A stretch of 64,000 nt of DNA. Origin: Halichondria panicea. Its lineage: Eukaryota > Porifera > Demospongiae > Suberitida > Halichondriidae. Shown piece by piece: positions 35,701 through 47,011 of this stretch (within the stretch, counting starts at the first letter, position 1; the number at the start of each line of letters is the position of its first letter). The translations under genes were made by a program, and so were the position numbers. The notes below the pieces were generated by a model. That model searched no databases. It was given only the letters and a program-made list of their open reading frames with translations, and had not been told where the DNA came from. The stretch is taken from the NCBI RefSeq assembly GCF_963675165.1, contig NC_087378.1:2403525-2467524 (forward strand). The letters run 5' to 3'.

Positions 35701-35900
35701 AGGAGACAATCTGGATACCATCACCCTAAATGAAGACAAAATGAGGCCACATCTTGTGCGTTGCTTTGAAAATGAGAAACTCAGAAGATTTCCAAAGTCA
35801 AAAGATGTTAGTAGCCGCAAGAGACCAGAAAGATTTTCCAGCATAGTAATTACGATATACTGCCCTTGTCTCCGCCCTGACTGTTATGATGCAATGTGTG
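32787..35900 (+). pseudogene. Intron-bearing gypsy-type integrase + Ulp1-protease gene (Ginger-like), decayed
   Basis: Exons: 32787-33018, 33104-33299, 33413-33570, 33667-33957, 34039-34236, 34329-34667, 34773-35009, 35119-35323, and 35437 to about 35900. In order: an HHCC-type N-terminal zinc region; a DDE core (GIDLIGPLP, then LISDQGREF, then the HPQTNGLTERFNQ glutamate); a GPY/F module (PRWLGPYTVVE); a repetitive 'SSHKPAAP' linker; and a C48 (Ulp1-like) protease with HHWIA, LFDS and NNCGLFA for its His, Asp and Cys. Breaks: a TAG where a Trp is expected (around 33168); a Cys-to-Tyr change in the zinc region; a frame change near 33242; an out-of-phase junction at 34236/34329; and a frame change near 35635. 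Introns and the fused protease point to a Ginger-type cut-and-paste element rather than an LTR retroelement. No terminal repeats were found. Confidence 0.7.
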
Positions 35901-36612
35901 GTATCATTATAAATGTGTTCGTATTAAAGTATCTCCACTTGGAGATTGGTTTTGTCCTACTTGTAGATCTAGATAGAATTTTTTTAGCATTTCGTTATCT
36001 TCCACTAGCTGTTTTTGTTTATACACTGTTAATTTGCACTGTTGTTTTGTTTGTTTTTCATGCACTGTAGATCTATTTAATATAAGTTATTTTGATGGAT
36101 GTTGTTGTATTATAAGTTTTGCTATGCAGTGACCGTGAGACGTGTGAAAATATGAACAGAGTGTACAATGTAGTATAAGTACTATAGGTACTAATAGCTA
36201 GACTGAACAGTTTACAGTAAGGAACAGCTGTAATTATAGTCAATACGTTATACTATAATAACACTGATTTGTATTAAACAGGTCTCTCACAGATAGCATG
36301 CATGCAGTCCTGATAACAGTCTTGATTGTATAGTCACACTGTGACAGGTTTTGAGGATGTACTTAGTATAGCCCTGAAGTCTCTTTATGGTTAGGGTATT
36401 GTGATCACTCATGAATATTCATGAGTTTAATTCTGTCAGCTTTTTCTCTCTTGCAGGTTCAAAGAAGTCTGCTGTACTTATATTGTATGATTATCAACTC
36501 TATTGCTATTGTTTTGTGTAAGAATGCCATGATTATGAAGATGCATGAATGAGAAAAGTGGGCATCAAAACCGCAAGTACATAGACTATTTTTTGCGTCA
36601 ATTTATAAGAGC

Positions 36613-37405
36613 AGTAAGTTCTTTGAAAAACTACTTTTAACAAGGATTACTCCGTTAGTTCAGCTCAACCCTTTACAAGGGGGTTTCAGACCAGGCCTAA
36701 GCCTAAGGCCTAGGTGTACTGCTTAGGCTAAGCAGTACACATACATCATTATCCTCCAAGAAGCAATTTGTAGCATGTGAACAGACGGTTCGTTGCACTT
36801 CCAGACGCCCAAAAGGCCTTTAACACGGTGTACCAGTGGCATGATGGTCTCCTCACCAAACTGCATTAAAAAGAGATCAATGGAAAGCTATGGTGCCTCA
36901 TTAACCACTGGTACTCTGAATCTACAGGGCAGAACTTCTTCACCCATTCCCATCCTCCAAGGGGCAATACTGTCCCCTCTTCTGGACTCGATCTACGTGG
37001 ATGAGCTCCTGGACACACTCTCTCTTAACCAAATTTGGATAAAGGAGGTGTTTGTAGGTTCTCCTATGTATGCTGATGACCTTGCACTTGTTGCAGACAT
37101 GCAATGCCCTCTCCTTATACAGTCAATAATCAACACTGTATATGAATACTCTTGCACTCACCTGTCTAAATCATCTATTTTAGTGTTCGGTGAGTCGGTT
37201 AGTGTCTAGAGCGAAAAATCGCGGGCTCCGCCACTAGTCTTTGGGAAACCTAAAGATTAATAAAGCAGAGGAGGCCCACCACTTATTAGACATTCTCAAA
37301 TCGGTCTCTCCATCAACAATGCCCAGGACAGCCTCTCGTGGACAAAGTGCTTTCTTTGCTCTCAATGCGGTGGGTGCTATATTTGGATGCCTCCACCCTC
37401 ACACC
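36613..37405 (+). mobile_element. LINE reverse transcriptase, 5' fragment (interrupted)
   Basis: Conceptual reading in shifting frames gives a non-LTR reverse transcriptase: LNPLQGGFRPG, a 'QKAFNTVY' block, AILSPLLDSIYVDELL, and the catalytic MYADDLALVAD box (about 37066-37098). Several frame changes and a small palindromic insertion near 36700 show it is dead. It stops after 'GCLHPHT' near 37405, and the same ORF appears to resume near 39990 beyond an insertion. Confidence 0.75.
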
Positions 37406-37579
37406 TAGTCTGGCCACGCCCTCCCATACTTCGTATATGGTCGGGTGAACTTGCAATGAACAGTTCGTGCAGACACCCCAATTGGGGTGTGAAACCGCTC
37501 GTCAAGTGCCTTGTGGGCCGTTGTGGCCTGTTGTGTAAACTGTTACGTAAGCTATTGCATCACGAAAAAGTAGCTAGAT

Positions 37580-38113
37580 ATGGGCCTCTACTGCTGTTTG
37601 TGTGCGAATGAGTCTCTGGACAACCGAAGGCGAAAGAAGCTCAATGGTCATAGCTGTTCTGAAGCAAGAGAAGTACTTGTGCAGCTCCTTCCAGTACCTC
37701 TGCATTGCATCCCTGAAACTAGTGCTAGTGACAGTATATTGTGTCACCAGTGCGAGAAACAACTGAAGAATGTCCATGCTCAACAAGAAAAGCTATGCAA
37801 GGTAAAGAAGGAAGCAACAGAGCTAATAAATGGTCTGCTTTCAAGACATGCAGAAGATAACTTATTACCACCACCGCCAAAAAGAAGTAGAGTTATGCAG
37901 GAACCCCCCACACCACCCATTCCATCATCTGTTTCAGCACCAACCATTTCATCAGTGTCAGCAGCAACCATTCCACCAGTGTCAGCAGCAACCATTCCAT
38001 CAGCGTCAGCAGCAACCATTCCACCAGTGTCAGCAGCAACCATTCCATCAGCGTCAGCAGCAATGTCAGCAGCTAATCTACGAACACTGATGAAGGCATA
38101 CCCCAATGAATAA
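37580..38113 (+). mobile_element. Zinc-finger ORF, N-terminal piece of a DNA-transposon protein (Academ-like?)
   Basis: A 177-residue open frame begins MGLYCCLCANESLDNRRRKK. It has a CxxC pair near the start, HSCSEAREVL, then a second CHQC pair near residue 56, followed by a basic helix. This spacing resembles the N-terminal Cys-rich region of Academ-type transposases. The second half is a tandem repeat of 'IPPVSAATIPSASAAT' (30-bp units at about 37930-38070). The last 12 residues run over sequence that is the antisense of the opposite helicase gene, which marks a deletion junction near 38085. No transposase core is present. Confidence 0.5.
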
Positions 38114-39180
38114 TGGTTCGTATGTCTGGGCAGTCAATACCCATTCCGAAAGCTGTTGTAGCAATCACTAAACGTAATGTGCTGTCAACTGAGGTGAAAG
38201 AATTCAACACATCTTCTTTTTTGCTAACAGAAAGCACTCTAGTAAATATGTCAACTAGTCGATGACCTTTAACATTGGGACATCCAGGTGAATCAGTTAT
38301 ATAGGATCCGAGACTGCATAATCACCATATATAAAGATGAGCAATCGGCATAACTTCGTACGTAAATCACTGTTTTAGGGTATGACTTCCGTTTTTCTCG
38401 AATTTCATCAGCAATTTTTTCACCAAGGCTTTCAACGTCAATCTTAGAGTGAACCTCATAAGAAATATTGTCTCGGAAAGGAGGGGAGGCAATTAAAGTA
38501 GGATCGTCCATACATAACCTTCTACTGACAATGTAAAATGTTTCTGTTGTAGAGGTAGCAGTAAGTGCGTGAACACCAACATTGTCTGGAATGAGGCTCC
38601 TTAAATCTCCAATCTCCGAAAAAGCGACTCGAAAATCATCTCCCCAGGTTTTAACACAATGGGCTTCATCAACTACTACTGCAACGAGATTCTTTATATA
38701 CGGTGGTGACAGAAGCATATTTCGAAAAATACCCTTCGCTAATATGCTCTCTGGGGAGATGAACACCAACTGAGCTTCTCCTTTCAGTACTCTGTTAATA
38801 GCACTACGGTCTGTCTGAGCTTCTCCAACGTATTCCACTGTCAATCCTCCAGCTGCATACTTTTTTTGTTGATCCATCATCAGCGAAGTGAGGGGACTAA
38901 TACAAAGTACAATGCTTCCAGATGTTCCTGCAAAACAGAAAAAGGCGTATATATAGGTACACTCATACAGCAATTTTAGTTCACCTTTCAATTGGTCAAA
39001 GGCCATAGGTAATGCAGCAAAGATTACTGACTTTCCATAGCCGGTTGGCAGTGACACAAATGTGTCCTTTCCTCCAATGATCGAATACGTTGCTTTCATT
39101 TGCTCTGGCTTTAAATAATGGATCCCAGTTGCTCTAGCACTCTCAATTATCACGTCTTGCATCTTCATGTGTCTTTCCAT
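38095..39180 (-). pseudogene. RecQ-like superfamily 2 helicase, truncated, transposon-associated
   Basis: Exon 39180-38985, a 57-bp intron (38984-38928), then 38927 onward. Seen motifs: a Q/0-type 'LKPEQMKA'; motif I SLPTGYGKSV; motif Ia 'VLCISPLTSLMMDQQ'; motif II VVVDEAHCV; motif III ALTATST; and, after a frame change near 38316, motif [13 protein letters not shown] (about 38140-38175). The reading ends at about 38095 before the motif VI arginines. RecQ-like helicases are carried by some Academ elements (AcademH). The convergent zinc-finger ORF on the other strand fits an internally deleted copy of such an element. It is not a cellular RecQ, because it lacks the C-terminal zinc/winged-helix part and sits inside a LINE. 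Confidence 0.65.
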
Positions 39181-39989
39181 AGTCTTGCACTATAATTATG
39201 TACTAAATCTTGAAAGTCATAAACTAAATGTGATTTTTGGCCACACCTGTACCCATTCAGTGATTGCATGAATTTCACCACACAGTGGGTAACACCCACT
39301 TAACACTACACTATTTGGTTAACACCCAATTATCACTACTAGGTTATCTAACCGCGGCACTTAGGGCCTGACACGAGTGGAGTTCACCCCAGACTCTTGC
39401 AAAGAGGCTGGAAATCGAGACTACCTCACACCATCCTGAAACTATATACATGCTTACCCTTTCCAGGTCAATCCCACACAATCTGGAACAGTTCCATCAC
39501 TTTAGTTTGCATCTGAGCCCAACCCACTAAATTAGCTTGATGTTATCTCCGCCCCCAATGAAGTGGCTATGGCTTGTAGAGATGGGCGTGGGTCAATGGC
39601 TGTGCACAAACTAACCATCGATTTTATGCCTTGCTGCTGCCTCGATGGAAGTATGTGTGGCCTTTAAAAGCTGCACTCGGGTCAACTAAGCTGCTTAGCA
39701 AGCATGTAGACTATTGTAGAGCTTGTGTCCACTTGTGAAGTGCCTGTGTACACAAATGGCTTGCTGCTTCCTCTTTGAAAATATTCTATGGCTACCAAGA
39801 TAGTCCAGAGGGTCTACCAATGGATACTACTCAGTCCTACATGCTGTATAGCTTGTTTTAAACCCTTTTTTTTTTAAGTGTCCTAATTGAACAGCTCAGC
39901 AGAACTTCAAAGGATAATCGCATTCATGATACTATCCAATCTGCCACAGAATCCAATATCATGCAACATTCACAAGTTGATAGCACACT

Positions 39990-40980
39990 CCCTCCCAGAT
40001 TGTTGTTGTAAAATTTACAACAGTAAAGGGTTACCCACCCTCCTATTCGGATCGGAGCTTTGGATGTTAACAAAAACAAAACTCCTAATGCTTGAGAGGG
40101 TGCACAGAAAAATCCTTAGAACTATCCAGGGACTCCCAACTAGATGCCCATCAACTGCCCTAAATTGCCTGCTAGGAACAGTTCCCATAAATAAAGCTAT
40201 TGTCAGCAGAAAACTTAACTTCGTATCTTCACTACTAAGCCTCGACTCTAGTTCACTAGCCTGTATAGTCCTGTTAAAGAGACTTGAAGACTATGGGCAA
40301 TCTAGCATAATACACTCTTGGGACCTTACCCTTGAGGAATATGCACTGCCATCTATCCCAGCTCTTAAAATCGCTTTACCCTGCTCTAAGCTCTCATAGA
40401 AGAACTCAAATATATCAACCAATGAATACGTACTTCTTGTGTGGATCAATCCCAATCTCTAAATGTGCGCCTAAGTCCATCACCAATGGCCGCATTTCTC
40501 ACACTGAATGGTCACCAAAGGGGACCGACAGATGCTGCAGAGATCGAACTTCAGAGTTAGATTGTAAGGTTTAGAGGCAGACGCGGCTAGGTTCAGGGGC
40601 AACATCTCTCCACTTCGCAAGTTATGCAACACTGCACCTGAGAACGCGTATCACTTCTCAATCGTCTGCCCAGCCCTCCAAGATATCCGTGACCAACAGC
40701 TGCCTCACAGCCTCAGGCTCCAGACATTATCGCTTCGTTAATTTCATCCCCAAATTTGTTATTTGACTTCCTCTTTGGAACAACCTGGATTGATGACATA
40801 ATTTTTATACGCACAAAAATTCGCAGTAAACTACCTCCACAAGTTGAGATCATGGCCAGTATCGGCTATTCTCCTGAAGCGGAGGCGACAAATAAGAAGA
40901 AGAACAGTACGCTGTGCAACGGTGACGGCAGCTTGCTATATACTCTACTGTGCAGCAGCGAAGGCAGGCTGACGTTATAG
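39990..40980 (+). mobile_element. LINE, 3' fragment (resumes after insertion)
   Basis: It encodes the thumb and C-terminal region of a non-LTR retroelement protein: LPTLLFGSELWMLTKTKL, LERVHRKILRTIQGLP, then a zinc-knuckle-type 'LCNTAPENAYHFSIVCPAL' stretch (about 40620-40690). Frames change several times. It is the likely continuation of 36613-37405. Confidence 0.7.
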
Positions 40981-41089
40981 CTATTGATGACAATCGTTTC
41001 AATTCCTCTACTCAGGTGTCCACCTTTTGTTCTGTTTTCCAATCGCAGATGCAAGATATCTTTTGCCTTCCTCGGTGCCGGTGGTGATT

Positions 41090-41430
41090 ACTTCCGTTCC
41101 TTAGTAGCTTTGGCTTTTTTCGGCAATCCCACCACACTCTTGCAGGTCACCTTGAGTTGTGCCTTCTTGTGAGAGAAGAGTGTCACCATCAATATAGAGA
41201 TTAATGTCGAACTGCCGCCTCACAACCAGATTGATGCCCAGCACACAGTTGGAGTGGTCCTGCTGCTGCTTGACTGCCATCACTACTAATGACTCTCGGA
41301 CTAAGTACTCTTCTGGAGGTTTCACCAATGCCTATTGGTCTTTAATACACCAGGGCATTTGTCCAAAGCAATTAGGCGACATGCAACAAACGCACTCAAT
41401 CCCTTTGGGTCGACATAGGATGTGCTGATT
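41090..41430 (-). mobile_element. Second LINE fragment, reverse-transcriptase piece on the minus strand
   Basis: Minus-strand reading gives 'VLGINLVVRRQFDINLYIDG' followed by 'LLSQEGTTQGD', the RT block just before the (F/Y)xDD box in another non-LTR family. It is frame-broken and short. It has the opposite orientation to the 36.6-41 kb LINE, so it is a separate insertion. Confidence 0.6.
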
Positions 41431-41891
41431 CTTTTGGCATTGGCTACAATGGATTCACATAGATCATCTATCGCCGGATGCACCCTTAAACGAACGAAGT
41501 ATTTTACTTCCTAGAGGCCTAGGCAGGTATAGCTATAGTACTCCCTGCATGGTCCAAGTGATATGGCACCTTGCCTATTATATTTAGTTCACTGTTCCAA
41601 ACAGACTTACAGCATTGCTGCATGTTTTTAGGCATGCAGCTAGAATAGCTAACAACCTACGACACCCCAGTGTATACATATCAATTGATTACGGCATTAT
41701 ATATAATTATATCAAGAAAACAATATTGTTTTACATCTCAACTATACACAAGAAAAACTATAGCTACTATAAATTGTTCAATAACCTTCAGAGTCAGTTA
41801 ACGTCTATACTACTAGCTAGAACTATTACTATATACTACAATAGTCACGCCAATGAGGTCTTCATTACTGAAACTTTAGAGTGCCATGCTC

Positions 41892-42744
41892 TCACCTTGT
41901 GCACACAACACAAGTCAATGTTCTTTTAGAGTCATAAGGAGGACACTGAATGCCGGTGCCGATGCAAGTGGCTCGAACATGGTAGAGTAAATTTCCATTT
42001 AAGTTAATATTCGACCCAGGAAGGGCCTTTTGCTCTTTATCGACACACACATATTGGCCACGAGATCGATCTCCAAAATTCGCTGCTGCCATTAAGTAGC
42101 CAAAGTACTCTATGGTCCAGTCGGTAGGGCAACTTGTCTTTGCAGGAATCATTAGTTTACTGCTCCGAACAGAATCATAGCACACAGCACACGGTGCATC
42201 GGTGTCATGTGTGCCAGCAGCGGGGAGTTCATACTCAGTTCCATATATTCGAGAGAAATCGTGTATATAGTTAGTACCGATAACGCCATAGTCCGGATCA
42301 TTAGGCAGGCAGAGATAGTTGGAACCCCCTCCTCTCTGATTGAAATATGCCCCGGCTACTCGCCCCGTGTAAACCAGTGCAGTTCCAGCGACAGTGGGAC
42401 AGGCATCATGGCCCCATCTGGTGAAAGTCACTCCAGCACCAGCTGCACGAGAGTAGGATAATAATGTTTAGCCTATAAGCTTAACGTTATATGATGGACA
42501 TGTATACTATACAAGTTATTCAAGACATAAATTATACGTCATGCCAGTCACCTGTAGGATTTTGCATAGCATTGACTGTCTCTTGATCGATTGTTTCCTT
42601 TGACTCTCGGGCCATGCTCTCTTCCTGCATGATTGCTGTGAGCATATCAATGATAGCACTCTCCTTGAAACGATTCATCGGCTTTGCTTGAAGAAGAGGC
42701 AGTAGTGCCAGTAAAGTGACAATGATGATGGCTTGAATCTTCAT
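41892..42744 (-). CDS. Secreted short-chain collagen C4-type protein (sponge family), no collagen repeats
   Basis: Two exons: 42744-42552 and 42442-41892. They give 247 residues in frame. A signal peptide (MKIQAIIIVTLLALLPLLQA) is followed by an acidic helix and then the family's C-terminal domain: TFTRWGHDACPTVAGT, GGGSNYLCLP, PCAVCYDSVRSS, SCPTDWTIEYFGYLM, QYVCVDKE, CPPYDSKRTLTCVVCTR. Eight or more Cys are spaced as in the sponge short-chain collagen C4 non-collagenous domain. The Gly-X-Y segment that gives the family its name is absent; only 'TGAGAG' lies at the splice junction. It is likely an extracellular matrix or secreted protein that may form oligomers through this domain. A TATA box lies upstream. 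Confidence 0.9.
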
Positions 42745-42804
42745 GATGAGGCTATTAGTCTTCTAGAGTCAGTCTTCAACTTGTGTTGGGCTGCTCAGGC
42801 TCTC

Positions 42805-42812
42805 CTTATATA
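42805..42812 (-). promoter_or_regulatory. TATA box of the collagen C4-type gene
   Basis: TATATAAG reads on the minus strand 61 bp before the start codon at 42744. With a usual 30-bp offset, the transcript would start near 42780, leaving a short 5' UTR. Few other genes in this window show a clear TATA box, which fits a regulated secreted product. Confidence 0.5.
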
Positions 42813-45255
42813 CACTGAAGACATTCGACTACCGGTATACTGGAACAGACATGCATAGAAGATTGGTATAATTATATTCTGAGAACAAAACTATACATGC
42901 ATGACAAGGTATTTTAATAACTTCCATGGAATGTAGAAATCTTATATCATTTACGAGAAATGTTTCAACTGGTTTGTAATATGGTTTGTAATATGCTGGT
43001 AATATCAACTGGTTTGTAATATGCGCTATAATGACAATGCATTACTATATGTGTTTCTATCAGGAGTGCACACGTGAATTAATTCAATCCTATATAGTTA
43101 TTAAACATCATCATTCAGGCTGGGGGCAATGCACAAATTTAGCTAAGGGGAGCGAGCGCCACTGCCCCTATGGTTAGCCTATAATATTGTGTGGCCATTC
43201 ACACTTTATGAGTCCTGTGACAAGCATGCACACATGATATAATCGAGACAATGCATGTTTATAGGAGGTACCATGCAGGATTCATGCACTCTGGTTGTAC
43301 ATAGGATTGATCTATATGGGCTTTAAAAGTCTCATGCAGGGACTATAGTATATAGCGCCCTTGCACAAATTAAAATGCATGGCAGTGGTACAATCAACAA
43401 GCTCCATTTATATGCTTGAAGATGACTCAGGAAGGAACCTGGCTGCATGTTTACATGAGGTCTTTAATATAAATCCGAGTTAGAATCCAGATTAAACTAA
43501 TCCGGGTTGGTGTATAAGCTCCAGATTCTAAAAATTGGCTTAGATGATACCAAGAGTGTATGATATATAATAATTATAGCAGAAACTGACTCTATAATTG
43601 TAGAATGTTGCAAGGAATGGTCGGGGAGAACCAAAAAGCGTGGAAACAAGAAAACGGGAGAGCCATATAATGCTAGTCCGTCACAACGTCATTTACATAG
43701 CCTCATTCCATACCCATTTTCTCCTATAATAGAACAGCAATCTTACTATCCATGCATATACATAGTGCTTTACAACATGCACTGTCCAAAAATGGTAAAA
43801 TTGAACTATATACAAGCACAACTCCAACTATGCCATGCAGATCGAGTGTATTAATTTTTGTGATGCAACTATAGAAGAGCATGAAGCTTCATTTTGATGT
43901 TCAAGGGTGGTATACTATCCTTAGAATGCCCAACAATTTCTAGTCGACGGGATCATTGATTAATTATACCCTATTATGCATGTACATGACCAGGGGCGAT
44001 CTTAAGACTTAGCTATATAGAGGGGATGCTCAGGGTGTGTAATAATGAGCTGCAAAATTTGGTCCACGCCCACGACCGTTGGTTACGCACCTTTTGTAGG
44101 CCACGCCTTAATCAGTCTTTTTAGTTCCCATGGACAAGAACAATGAAAAGTGTAGCAATTTCTTAGTTTTAGGCCGCTGGTGTATAGAGTTATTGTATAA
44201 CTGTCACTATTACCATTTACGTGCCAAATGATTCTCGCTTAAAATTTCAATTTCTGCTACCTCGCCCAATTCACGTGCATATTTCTGCAACAAGTTCTCA
44301 CCCGCTGACCTCAATTTTGGCCCTCTTTTTCCCCATTGGTCATTGGTAACCCAATCCAGCCACACCCAATACCTTAGTGAAACTCCTCCCCTTTTTCACA
44401 TAATGGCCTAAACATGCAGGGAATTCTTGATGTTTTTGGCGGCCTTAAACTACTCTTGGAACTGCGCAGGATGACACCTATATCATGACATGAGGTTGGT
44501 ACCAAACTGTAGCGTGCACTCTCAGGGGGCGCTGAAACCTTTAAAGTTTTAGAACAAGGCAAGGGCCCCTTCGAACCCTGGTTAAGGGGAGGTTTTTGTG
44601 TCCCCCTTAAGAACCCCGTTTGGGTGAGGGGGTGCGCCAAAACACGGCAAAAAATTACGCTTTACTACATGTCTCGATTTAGCAACTTTGTGTGCTCTCT
44701 GTGACATTTCTGATGGACGCAGTGCAGGGCAGGACACCTGTTCATGACTTAAGGCGTCAATGGCAGGTAAAGGGATAATTAATTAAGCTACATGTAGATC
44801 ACTTGCATTAGTAGCGTATAGTTTCCTCTCTGACCAGCAGTTCAAGACGGCAGTGATGGGTGAACCAGCTATATAAATCTACTTCATGCAGAGTCTGGAG
44901 ATGGGGTACTGGAGCACTCCTCTGTGCATCTGCAGGACAGTCATGGTATGGAGATAATTAGATGTACTGCATGGAAGGTACAGTGATACGTTAGGCTATA
45001 CATTTATATGTATAACCCTATTAAGTGAAGGTATACTGGTGTATAAGTAGGGTACGTGTGTATCCATGCAGGTTACTTATTCACAAGTGGATAAAACGAG
45101 CGTTTTTTTTAAACACATCATAATTAGATATACTCCAGCTAGAAAGAAATTGCTCTTCCAAGAGTCTGCTCTGAGAATGAGGAACAAGGTTGGATTGATC
45201 CCTAGAATTTAATTGCTGACTTTATTATATATTGTACTAATGTTCTAGGAAACTC

Positions 45256-45417
45256 GTGTCATAACACACTAATTATTCTGCGGAATCCACAGTGTCATAA
45301 CACACTAATTATTCTGCAGAATCCACAGAATTACACGTGTCATAACACACTAATTATTCTGCGGAATCCACAGTGTCATAACACACTAATTATTCTGCAG
45401 AATCCACAGAATTACAC
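45256..45417. repeat. Higher-order tandem repeat, 81 bp x 2
   Basis: Each 81-bp unit is itself a 36-bp and a 45-bp version of GTGTCATAACACACTAATTA followed by TTCTGC(G/A)GAATCCACA. The two 81-bp units are identical. The subunits differ by one base plus a 9-bp tail (GAATTACAC), which shows two rounds of duplication. Confidence 0.9.
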
Positions 45418-45868
45418 AGTGTAATGAGATATGCTATAGAGAACTTGAATTATCTCAGAGAGTCCATTCAGAGAATAAGGATGTATATACCTGGCTTCTA
45501 AAGAGCCTATAAGCAATAATTATAACTTAGCAGGAAACAGGCATTCATGCACCATAAACAATGAACCATTATGCAATGACAGTGGCTGTTACTATTGAGT
45601 ATACAGTGTAACCAGGACTCCTGATGTATGCAACTAATTATATTATTATATAGAAAATAATAGTCTAATGCTTAAATGTTGCACATGCATGTATATACTA
45701 TCTCTCACACATGCACTCGCACATGCAGCACAAACTATGCACAACATGTATAGTGTGCGCTATTATGTGCGCATGATATATAATAAATTATGCATAATAT
45801 AATTATAGATCTATATACGAGGATAGGGGATTAGAAAATGGAGCATGTGCACACACTCACTTCTGTAT

Positions 45869-45938
45869 TATGCTAGCTGTTTGCTGATCTTTAAATATAG
45901 TTGTTATGCTAGCTGTTTGCTGATCTTTAAATATATAG
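45869..45938. repeat. Tandem duplication of about 34 bp
   Basis: TATGCTAGCTGTTTGCTGAT followed by CTTTAAATATAG occurs twice, separated by a few bases. Confidence 0.85.
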
Positions 45939-46870
45939 TTGAATGCAAGACGTATATAATAAGTTGGTCAGTAATATTCATTTGGCCTTATAGTAAGTAG
46001 TTTTTACATAGCAGACTGTTTGTACTCATTCTATCTGTCTCCTTGTGATAGTTGGTTCATTGCATGGCCCATTACTTTACGTTTCTAATTTCCCTCTCTC
46101 TTAAATCTGCTCAAATAATATAACACACCTCTACAGTTAGCATTGCTGCATGGTAACAGGTATGCAACTAAAGCAGAAATAGCAATAACTACGACAAGAG
46201 CAAAGAATTTGTCTAACCCCGTCACGTAACGTTAATCAATTAAGACACATAAAAAAAAACAGCAACTGCATGTTTTTCAGAAACAGATGTATATAGTTTA
46301 GATTTCGTCATAATTATTTCGATCAAATAATCCCTAGCTACTGTCACAGTAAATTGTTAACCAAACACATAGCCACAGGAGACGTATACTAAATAGTGTA
46401 TGTTAACCATGTGCATTCATGCATCCACATAACAGGAATTTCACTAGTTGCATTCTGATAATAGCACCTCAAAGTCTATGAAAAGAAATGTATCTATAGA
46501 AGTGAGTAGGAGATGCACTCTTACGGTTAGGGCTAGCACTTTGTGAACTATGGTCTTCAGTGGTATGCTTGTATATGCACTCTCCCCCATGTAAATCTAA
46601 TGTTCCACTAAGAACTAATTAATGAGGTTAATTCTTGTGTGGGCTGGGTGCATGTAATACAATATTAATTGAAGCAGATGTTTAAGTTCTGCATGGTAGA
46701 TACCTATCAAAGAACACCTGTGTTTGTTCCAAAGAATGTCATACATAAACTTGAAGCTAGATTATTGGTTACAACTTTCACATGCATGCTGCACGTATTA
46801 TTGTAGCTTGAGATTATCCAACAAAACGACTGAACAGTACTTCGTATAGCACTCAGTCTGATTAACTCAC

Positions 46871-47011
46871 TTGCAGTTGAGGTTGTCCAGGTCCTGCTGT
46901 ATGTCTGCCGCATTGTTGGAGGGTGTCCCTAGCTTTTCCCCTGCATTGTTCAGGGAGGCCACACTTGCATTGAGCATGTGAGCCAATGCCAGACTCTTCA
47001 GCACACTCTCA
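46871..47011 (-). other. Orphan in-frame exon, helical, of unknown gene
   Basis: A 141-bp open piece has a clean acceptor (TATATATGCAG) and donor (GTGAGTT). It encodes a helix-forming stretch beginning ESVLKSLALAHMLNASVASL and ending 'DIQQDLDNLNC'. The heptad-like spacing recalls laminin-type coiled coils, but 47 residues are too few for a firm call. No neighbouring exon of the same gene could be found within several kb. Flanking sequence at 46490-46800 is partly duplicated at 47180-47420, so the exon sits between two repeat copies. Confidence 0.4.

Larger units (their letters stand above)
37406..39985. mobile_element. Insertion splitting the LINE (internally deleted DNA transposon)
   Basis: The LINE reading breaks near 37405 (after GCLHPHT) and continues near 39990 (YNSKGLPTLLFGSELW). 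The intervening 2.6 kb holds the zinc-finger ORF (+) and the truncated helicase (-). The exact ends and any target-site duplication were not identified. Between 39181 and 39985 I see no coding sequence. Confidence 0.5.
42830..46870. other. Long gene-poor stretch
   Basis: No supported exon in about 4 kb. It is AT-rich. A degenerate single copy of the 52190-type arm lies near 43607-43690 (AAAAAGCGTGG, CCGTCACAACGTCAT). Two tandem repeats are listed separately. It may hold distal regulatory DNA or untranslated exons. Confidence 0.5.

Noticed and set aside
36700-36750. Palindromic GTACTGCTTAGGCTAAGCAGTAC as a regulatory hairpin
   Set aside because: It sits inside a dead LINE where it interrupts the RT reading; it is more simply a small insertion.
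44374-44640. 88-codon minus-strand frame
   Set aside because: No homology, no splice support and unusual composition in a non-coding stretch.
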